In this document: one piece after another, positions 5,982 through 11,567 of the stretch
How the letters are laid out: every line of letters begins with the position of its first letter
How positions within the stretch are numbered: the stretch's first letter is position 1
Assembly (NCBI GenBank): GCA_947441695.1
Contig: CANEUK010000015.1
Location: forward strand, 1-13,559
Length of the DNA stretch: 13,559 bases
Reading direction: 5' to 3'
Source of the DNA: Rickettsiales bacterium
GTDB taxonomy: Bacteria; Pseudomonadota; Alphaproteobacteria; Rickettsiales; UBA1997
Position numbers and translations under genes: made by a program
Notes under the pieces: generated by a model
Database searches by the model: none
Told to the model about the DNA's origin: nothing
What the model saw: only the letters and a program-made list of their open reading frames with translations

Positions 5982-8351
5982 ATGAAACTTACGCTTTCTT
6001 GGCTCAAAGAGCATCTTAATACAAATGCGTCTTTGCCAGAAATCTGCGCAAAACTCACCAATATTGGTTTAGAAGTTGAGTCGGTTGAAGATAAATCAAA
6101 AACTCTCGAGAATTTTTTTGTAGCAAAAATTATCGAGGCAAATCCGCACCAAGATTCTACAAAACTAAAAATCTGCCAAGTTGCTATTGATAATTCTAGT
6201 GCGCTTTTACAAATAATTTGCGGAGCGGTGAATGCGCGAGCTGGTTTGAAAGTTGCTTATGCACCAATTGGGGCAATAATTCCTTCTAATCAAATGATTA
6301 TCAAAAAAGCTAAAATTGCTGGAATTGAAAGCAATGGAATGCTTTGTTCAGCCAAAGAACTTGGGCTTGGAAACGAAGATTTCGGCATTATCGAAATTGA
6401 CGAAAAATGGGAGATTGGCACTAAAATTAACGAAGTTTTTGCGCTAAATGATGCAACAATCGAAGTAAACGTAACCCCAAATCGGGGCGATTGTTTAGGA
6501 ATTTTTGGAATTGCGCGCGATTTAGCGGCATCTGAAATTGGAAATCTAAAAAATCTTGAAATAAAAAAATATCCCGCACAGTTTTCTTTTGGTTTTAAGA
6601 TTGAAAACCAAGCGCCGCAAGCCTGTAATTACGCGGCTTTTCGCCATTTAAAAAACCTTAAAAATTGTCAGTCGCCAAAATGGCTTAAAGATAAACTCAA
6701 TTCAATTGGCGTTAACTCAATTTCTGCAATTGTTGACGTGGTGAATTATGTGATGTTTACGCTAAATCGACCAATGCACGCTTACGACGCCAACAAAATT
6801 GATGGCGAGTTGCAAATTAGATTTTCTCAAGCTGGTGAAAAATTCATTTCACTAAAAAATGAAGAATTTGTTTTGGATGAAAAAGATTTACTAATTTCTG
6901 ATTCGCAAAAAAATCTTGGAATTGCTGGAATTATTGGATCAAACAACTCTTCTTGCGACATAGAAACTTCTGAAATTTTACTTGAAGCTGCCTTTTTTGA
7001 AGCCTCAATAATTGCCCAAACCGGACGCAAACTAAATATTTTATCCGACGCCAGATTTCGCTTTGAACGAGGCGTTGACGAACAAACTTGCGAAAGTGGC
7101 ATTGATTTAGCAACTCAATTAATTTTAGAAATTTGCGGCGGCGAAGCCAGCGAAACAAAGATTATTGGCGCAAAATCGCCCCTTAAAAAAATTGGATTTG
7201 ATTTACAAAAAATCAAAAAACTAACCGACCTTGAAGTGCCTGAAAAATTGGGCTTAAAGATTTTGAACGATCTAGGTTTTGTAGCAGAAAAAACATCCGA
7301 AAATAATTTTTTAGTGCAAGTTCCAAGTCATCGCCACGATATTTTTTGCGAAGCAGATTTGGTTGAAGAAATAACACGAATTTTTGGGTATGAAAAAATT
7401 GGCAAAGAAAATTTCTGGCAAAATCTAAACCAAAAATCTCAACCCAATATTTTGCACCAAGCTAGAAATTACCTAGCTTTACAAGGTATGATTGAAACTA
7501 TTAGTTGGTCTTTTATCGATGAAAATTTGGTTGAAATTTTTGCTGAAAAACAACCAGAACTAACTCTAAAAAACCCAATCAGCGTTGAACTTAATCACAT
7601 GCGTCCAAATTTAATTGTTGGCTTGCTTGAATCTTGTCGAAAAAATGTTTTACGAAATTTTGATAATCTTGCACTTTTTGAAGTTGGAAATGTTTTTTTA
7701 TCAGAAGGTCAAAAGTTGATGATTTCTGGGCTTCGAACCGGAAAAACTCACGAACAAAATCATTATCAAGAGATGCGTGATTTTGATATTTTTGACGTAA
7801 AAAAAGATTTTTTTGAAGTAGTTGAAATTTTTGGAATTCGCGCGGAAAGCTTGCAAATCAATGCTTCAAATGCTCCAAAATATTATCATCCGCACCGATT
7901 TGCCTCAATAAAATTGGGCAAAAATTTACTTGGCTATTTTGGCGAAATTCACCCAACAATTGCTAAAAAATTTGAGCTAAAAAATCGGGTCAATGTTTTT
8001 GAAATTTTTGTTGACGCCCTACCAAACTTGCCAAAATCAAATTCTCGCAAAGCTTTTTTGTCTAACAATCTACAATTTGTTGAGCGCGATTTTGCCTTTC
8101 TGGTAGATAGAAATTGTGCAATTGGCGATCTTGCAAAAACCATCAGCAATTGCGACAAACAACTAATTAAAGAAGTAAATATTTTTGATATTTTTAGCGG
8201 TCAAAATATCGCGTTTGACAAAAAATCGGTCGCTTTGCGAGTTAAAATTCAACCACTCGAAAAAACCTTAACCTCCGAAGAAATTGATTTAATCGCCCAA
8301 AAAATTATCGAAACAGTCGCCAAATTTTATGGCGCAAGCTTGCGCAGCTAA
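5982..8351 (+). CDS. pheT: phenylalanyl-tRNA synthetase beta subunit
   Basis: The beta subunit of the alpha2-beta2 enzyme that charges tRNA-Phe, 789 residues, the normal bacterial length. Domains in order: N-terminal MKLTLSWLKEHL; an EMAP/OB tRNA-binding domain at about 40-150 (CGAVNARAG, GMLCSAKELGLG); NVTPNRGDCLG near 163-173; the B3/B4 editing domain at about 210-380 (VDVVNYVMFTLNRPMHAYD at 251-269, RFRFERGVD at 358-366); B5 at about 400-470 (PSHRHDIFCEADLVEEI, 448-464); the catalytic-like core at about 480-680; and a C-terminal FDX-ACB anticodon-binding domain from about 695 (ERDFAFLVDR, 701-710) to the end. It begins 2 nt after atpF without its own Shine-Dalgarno, so it probably depends on the atp transcript. 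pheS is absent, although the two are usually adjacent. The last codons contain a 14-bp palindrome (8332-8345). Confidence 0.97.
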   Translation: MKLTLSWLKEHLNTNASLPEICAKLTNIGLEVESVEDKSKTLENFFVAKIIEANPHQDSTKLKICQVAIDNSSALLQIICGAVNARAGLKVAYAPIGAIIPSNQMIIKKAKIAGIESNGMLCSAKELGLGNEDFGIIEIDEKWEIGTKINEVFALNDATIEVNVTPNRGDCLGIFGIARDLAASEIGNLKNLEIKKYPAQFSFGFKIENQAPQACNYAAFRHLKNLKNCQSPKWLKDKLNSIGVNSISAIVDVVNYVMFTLNRPMHAYDANKIDGELQIRFSQAGEKFISLKNEEFVLDEKDLLISDSQKNLGIAGIIGSNNSSCDIETSEILLEAAFFEASIIAQTGRKLNILSDARFRFERGVDEQTCESGIDLATQLILEICGGEASETKIIGAKSPLKKIGFDLQKIKKLTDLEVPEKLGLKILNDLGFVAEKTSENNFLVQVPSHRHDIFCEADLVEEITRIFGYEKIGKENFWQNLNQKSQPNILHQARNYLALQGMIETISWSFIDENLVEIFAEKQPELTLKNPISVELNHMRPNLIVGLLESCRKNVLRNFDNLALFEVGNVFLSEGQKLMISGLRTGKTHEQNHYQEMRDFDIFDVKKDFFEVVEIFGIRAESLQINASNAPKYYHPHRFASIKLGKNLLGYFGEIHPTIAKKFELKNRVNVFEIFVDALPNLPKSNSRKAFLSNNLQFVERDFAFLVDRNCAIGDLAKTISNCDKQLIKEVNIFDIFSGQNIAFDKKSVALRVKIQPLEKTLTSEEIDLIAQKIIETVAKFYGASLRS

Positions 8352-8360
8352 ACCAAATCT

Positions 8361-8690
8361 CTATTTGATTGATTTTAGCAATAACTCGGCAACCAATATC
8401 GAAGAGGCTGGATTTTGACCCGTAATCAATAATCCATCTTCTACAGCGTAAGGTTCCCAATCAGATTTTTTTGAGTAAGTAGCACCATTTTTTTGCAACT
8501 CATCTTCTAGCAAAAATGGAACAATGTTTTTCAAGCCAACGGCTTCTTCTTCGGTGTTTGAAAACCCAGTTAGTTTTTTTCCTTTAACCAAATATTCGCC
8601 ATTTATTTTTACATAATTCAGCAGGATCGGCATTAATAAGTGGTTTTTTGCTAGCTTCTGAAAAATTAAAAATCTCAAAACTATTTTGGT
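8361..8690 (-). pseudogene. remnant of a DJ-1/PfpI-family (type 1 GATase-like) gene
   Basis: The open part encodes the C-terminal third of the family: YVKINGEYLVKGKKLTGFSN, EEEAVGL, VPFLLEDEL and the ending ITGQNPASS, all typical. Upstream the similarity jumps frames. On the minus strand another frame reads NFSEASKKPLINADPAEL at about 8613-8670, where the family has a helix, Lys-Pro, then the active-site Cys-His-Gly-Pro-Ala. Only Pro-Ala survives, and the Cys-His pair is lost through what looks like a small deletion and frameshift around 8622-8636. No earlier N-terminal part is recognisable beyond about 8690. The full family has roughly 190-230 residues, so this is a decayed gene rather than a short functional one. 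It ends 9 nt from pheT, convergently. Confidence 0.8.
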
Positions 8691-8837
8691 TGTAGCTGAA
8701 TAAAAATATATTCTCAATTTTATTTAACTAAATCAACTTTCCCTTGTAATTAAAATTTACGAATTGATTTTTTTGAATTACCTGAACTTAACTTCAGTAA
8801 AAATCAAAAATTATTAACAATCACTCATTTATAATTT

Positions 8838-9284
8838 ATGTCTAAAACAAATGTTGAAGATTCTAAAAAAAATGGCTTAGAAAATTCTGGCACCACTTCA
8901 AAACAAGCAAGTTCATCCCCTAGCCCATCTACCACTTCAAAAGAAGCAAGTTCATTACACAAAGATTTTCTTCCTCAAATTCCTGAAGGAGTTAAGAATA
9001 AATATGTCTCTAATCAAATAGTTATTTCAGGCCATAGAGCGGTTGAAGAAAGTATCAAAAATGAACTTAATTCAATAATAATCAAAAAAGATGGATTACC
9101 AGAGGCTTGGAAAATGGTAAAAGATGCCTTTATTGACATCGCAATGGACCATCGTGGTTATGGAGGTTCATATTCTGATGGGATATCTGATTTTAAAGAA
9201 AAATTAAAAGAAAACGGTATCTCCGATTCTGATATAAAAAATATAATTAACTCAACCGAACAAAAAAAAGGAAATTTAAGATAA
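8838..9284 (+). CDS. hypothetical protein with Ser/Thr-rich repeat N-terminus
   Basis: I do not recognise a family for this 148-residue protein. Residues 1-45 are polar and probably disordered. They contain two tandem 13-residue units, TTSKQASS at 19-26 and TTSKEASS at 32-39. Residues 48-148 look folded: IVISGHRAVEESIKNEL, an amphipathic stretch EAWKMVKDAFIDIAMD (89-104), a Gly/Tyr-rich turn HRGYGGSYSDG (105-115), and a helical end ISDFKEKLKENGISDSDIKNI (116-136). There is no signal peptide or membrane segment. A TATAAT at 8830-8835 lies too near the ATG to be its promoter, and no Shine-Dalgarno is evident. It stands alone on the plus strand between a pseudogene and a convergent gene, and ends in a stem-loop terminator. 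A lineage-specific or secreted protein is possible, but nothing proves either. Confidence 0.7.
   Translation: MSKTNVEDSKKNGLENSGTTSKQASSSPSPSTTSKEASSLHKDFLPQIPEGVKNKYVSNQIVISGHRAVEESIKNELNSIIIKKDGLPEAWKMVKDAFIDIAMDHRGYGGSYSDGISDFKEKLKENGISDSDIKNIINSTEQKKGNLR
8892..8955 (+). repeat. two-copy 39-bp tandem repeat inside the hypothetical gene
   Basis: A 25-bp unit beginning ACCACTTCAAAA occurs at 8892-8916 and again at 8931-8955 with one mismatch (C8904 versus G8943, changing Gln to Glu). The period is 39 bp, so the reading frame is kept and 13 residues are added per copy. Near-identity in DNA suggests a recent duplication. Confidence 0.85.
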
Positions 9285-9317
9285 AACTTCAGTGTTTTGG
9301 CATTGTTAAATGTCGAC

Positions 9318-9346
9318 AAATTAGAGCCTTTCTCGGGCTCTAATTT
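9318..9346. terminator. stem-loop between convergent genes
   Basis: AAATTAGAGCC (9318-9328) pairs with GGCTCTAATTT (9336-9346) around a 7-nt loop, an 11-bp perfect stem with a GC-rich top. T-residues follow on the plus strand and the flanking A-run gives T-residues on the minus strand, so it could stop transcription from both sides. It lies 33 nt after the 148-residue hypothetical gene and 31 nt beyond the stop of the ratA-like gene. Confidence 0.8.
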
Positions 9347-9377
9347 TGTAGGATCTGCAGGTTTTGGAACAGATTTA

Positions 9378-9824
9378 TTATGAAGTAATTTGTCTGGCTC
9401 TTTCTTCAAAAGCTGCCATCATTTTTTGAGCAGCTTTTTCAAAAATTGAGCCAATAAGTTTGGTTAAAAAAATTGAGTTAAATTCAAAATCGATAAAAAA
9501 TTCTACTTCGCATTCGCCATTTTCTAGATCGCGAATTTTCCACTGATTTATCAGCTTTTTAAAAGGGCCTTCAATTGCCACCACATCAACAAAATAGATA
9601 TTCTGGGCAGTTTTTTTGTGAATTACGTCGGAGCGATATTTTTCAAAAAAACTTTTAAAATTAACCAGCAAATCAGCGCGCAAATTTTCGTCAGAAATTA
9701 TCTCGATAATTTTGGCTTTTTTGCACCAAGGCAAAAATTCAGGATATTTTTCAATGTCCATCACCAATTCGTAAATTTGTTTTGCTTTGTGAGGAAGTAT
9801 TTTGGTTTGTTTTAAAGCGGGCAT
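9378..9824 (-). CDS. COQ10/RatA-like START-domain protein
   Basis: A 148-residue single-domain protein of the polyketide cyclase/START fold. Typical family features are an opening with beta strand and helix (HKAKQIYELVMDIEKYPEFLPWC, 12-34), an alternating beta sheet through the middle (INQWKIRDL, CEVEFFIDFEF), and a long C-terminal helix (about 120-146) ending AFEERARQI. Alphaproteobacterial and mitochondrial members bind ubiquinone and support respiration. The E. coli homologue was described as RatA, which blocks ribosome subunit association. In this context the ubiquinone role is the more likely one, but sequence cannot separate them. Its ATG directly abuts the stop of the upstream dehydratase gene (TAA-ATG), so translation should be coupled. 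It is the last gene of the res-ffh unit. Confidence 0.9.
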   Translation of the reverse strand: MPALKQTKILPHKAKQIYELVMDIEKYPEFLPWCKKAKIIEIISDENLRADLLVNFKSFFEKYRSDVIHKKTAQNIYFVDVVAIEGPFKKLINQWKIRDLENGECEVEFFIDFEFNSIFLTKLIGSIFEKAAQKMMAAFEERARQITS

Positions 9825-10151
9825 TTAAAAAATTTCATCAATTTTGGCAGCTAAAATAAAATCATTTTCGCAAAGACCGTTAATTTTGTGGGTTTGTATA
9901 GAAATTTTGGCTTTTCCCCAAGTGAAATCAATGTTTGGATGATGATTTTGCTCTTCAGAAATTGCCCCAACTTTATTTACAAAGCTCAAACTTTCTAAAA
10001 AATTTGCAAAAGAAAACTCTTTAAAAATCCATTTTGAATTAGCCGAAATTTGCCAATTTTTTAACTTAGATAAATAGCTTTGCGCCTGATTATAATCCAA
10101 AGCTGGAAGGTTTTTGTCGCAAGAAGCGCATTGTTTTTTGTCTAAATTCAT
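9825..10151 (-). CDS. pterin-4a-carbinolamine dehydratase
   Basis: This 108-residue enzyme dehydrates 4a-hydroxytetrahydrobiopterin, recycling the pterin used by aromatic amino acid hydroxylases. The active-site pattern is intact: EEQNHHPNIDFTWGK (66-80) with H70, H71 and P72, then THKINGLCENDFILAAKID (87-105) with H88. A CxxC (C8, C11) precedes LPAL near the N-terminus, as in many bacterial homologues. Length is normal. It begins 5 nt after the ffh stop and its own stop touches the ratA-like ATG, so the three are surely co-transcribed. No phenylalanine hydroxylase gene is nearby, so the substrate source is unclear and another pterin-related role is possible. The usual symbol, phhB, implies a phhA partner and is therefore not applied. 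Confidence 0.95.
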   Translation of the reverse strand: MNLDKKQCASCDKNLPALDYNQAQSYLSKLKNWQISANSKWIFKEFSFANFLESLSFVNKVGAISEEQNHHPNIDFTWGKAKISIQTHKINGLCENDFILAAKIDEIF

Positions 10152-10156
10152 AAGTT

Positions 10157-11527
10157 TTAAAATCTAAAATTTTTTATGCCCCTTTTTACTTCAGGAGAAT
10201 CCATCATTTCTTGCATTTTGCTAGGGTCAATTTTGCCAAATTTTCCCATCATTTTTTGCATTTGTTTATATTTTTTTAGCAAGCGATTTACTTCTTGAAT
10301 GTTGCTTCCCGCGCCCTTGGCGATTCGAAATTTGCGCGACGAATTTAGAATTTCTGGATTTTGCCGCTCTTTTTTGGTCATCGACAAAATCAACGCTTCT
10401 TGTTTTTTAACTTCTTGTTCAAGGCCGCCAATTTTGCCTAATTGTTCTTTAATTTTGCCAGCTCCGGGTAAAAAATTTAAAATGCTACTAAGACCGCCCA
10501 TTTTTTTCATGTTGCGAATTTGTTTGAGCAAATCTTCTAAATCAAATTTGCCTTTTTGCATTTTTTGGGCGGCTTTTTGCATTTCGTCAGCGTCAAAAAT
10601 TTCTTGCGCTTTTTCCACCAACGAAACCACGTCGCCCATTCCAATAATCCGCGACGCAATTCGCTTTGGATCAAATTCTTCAAGTTCGTTAATTTTTTCG
10701 CCAACGCCAATAAATTTAATCGCGCAATTGGTCGCAGCTTTCATGGTTAAAGCCGCACCTCCCCGCGAATCGCCGTCTAATCGAGTTAAAATTGTGCCAG
10801 TAAGCGGCAATTTTTCGTTGAAGTTTTTAGCAACATTTACCGCATCTTGACCAATCATGGCGTCGACCACCAATAAAATTTCGGTTGGATTTGTGGCGTT
10901 TTTAATTTCAACCAATTCTTGCATCATTTCTTCGTTTATGCTGGTTCTTCCGGCAGTGTCTAAAATCAATACTTCGTAAGCGCTATTAATAGCTTTTTGA
11001 TAAGCTTTTTTGGCAAGAAAAAGTGGTTTTTTGGCTTCGTCAAATTCGTCAAAATCAACCTCAATTTTTTGAGCCAAAATTTTTAATTGCTCGGCGGCGG
11101 CCGGACGATAAGTATCAAGCGAAGCCAGCAAAACTCTTTTGCGATTTTTATTTTTAAAGCGCGCCGCCAGTTTTCCGGAAGTTGTAGTTTTACCAGCACC
11201 TTGCAAACCAACCATCAAAATCACAATTGGTGGTTTGGCATTTAAATTAATTTCGGCTTTTTCTCCGCCCAATAATTTCACCAATTCATCATGAACAATT
11301 TTCACCACCATTTGTCCGGGCGAAACGCTTTTTATAACTTGTTGTCCCAAGGCTTCAGCTTTAACTTTCTCAATAAATTCTTTGGCGATTGGCAAAGAAA
11401 CATCGGCTTCCAAAAGCGCAATTCTGATCTCGCGCATTGTGGCATTTAAATCATCTTCGGAGATGAATTTTTTGCCAGAAATTGTGTCGAAAATGCGAGT
11501 AATTTTGGTGGAAAAGTTGTCAAACAT
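10157..11527 (-). CDS. ffh: signal recognition particle protein Ffh (SRP54)
   Basis: Ffh binds 4.5S RNA and signal sequences and delivers ribosomes to FtsY at the inner membrane. The 456 residues show the N-domain helix bundle (1-90, ALLEADVSL at 37-45) and the GTPase G-domain. The G-domain has P-loop GLQGAGKTT (107-115), DTYRPAA (138-144), DTAGR (190-194), TRLDGD (248-253) and GVGE (274-277). The Met-rich M-domain spans about 325-430 and includes the RNA-binding stretch SRKFRIAKGAGSNIQEVNRLL (397-417), then a short tail. All catalytic motifs are intact and the length is typical. The ATG lacks a Shine-Dalgarno and lies 40 nt downstream of the Res-like gene on the same strand. Whether it has its own promoter there is not visible. 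Confidence 0.97.
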   Translation of the reverse strand: MFDNFSTKITRIFDTISGKKFISEDDLNATMREIRIALLEADVSLPIAKEFIEKVKAEALGQQVIKSVSPGQMVVKIVHDELVKLLGGEKAEINLNAKPPIVILMVGLQGAGKTTTSGKLAARFKNKNRKRVLLASLDTYRPAAAEQLKILAQKIEVDFDEFDEAKKPLFLAKKAYQKAINSAYEVLILDTAGRTSINEEMMQELVEIKNATNPTEILLVVDAMIGQDAVNVAKNFNEKLPLTGTILTRLDGDSRGGAALTMKAATNCAIKFIGVGEKINELEEFDPKRIASRIIGMGDVVSLVEKAQEIFDADEMQKAAQKMQKGKFDLEDLLKQIRNMKKMGGLSSILNFLPGAGKIKEQLGKIGGLEQEVKKQEALILSMTKKERQNPEILNSSRKFRIAKGAGSNIQEVNRLLKKYKQMQKMMGKFGKIDPSKMQEMMDSPEVKRGIKNFRF

Positions 11528-11567
11528 TGGTTTTTTTAAAAATTATTTTTGCTTCAAATGGGCTAAA

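Noticed and set aside
8332..8345. Perfect 14-bp palindrome GCGCAAGCTTGCGC at the end of pheT
   Set aside because: It lies within the last codons, has no T-tract and its bases are explained by Ala-Ser-Leu-Arg-Ser coding; treated as chance or a weak stem.
8830..8835. Perfect TATAAT before the hypothetical gene
   Set aside because: It sits 2 nt before the ATG, with no -35 match at the right distance; transcription would begin inside the gene, and no later good start exists.
9158..9409. Minus-strand open frame with a protein-like stretch (NKSVPKPADPTKLEPEKG)
   Set aside because: It overlaps the end of the ratA-like gene, the terminator stem and the antisense of the 148-residue gene; no start signal or family.
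10299..10850. 183-codon forward frame opposite ffh
   Set aside because: It is antisense to the well-supported ffh and has the composition expected of a shadow frame.
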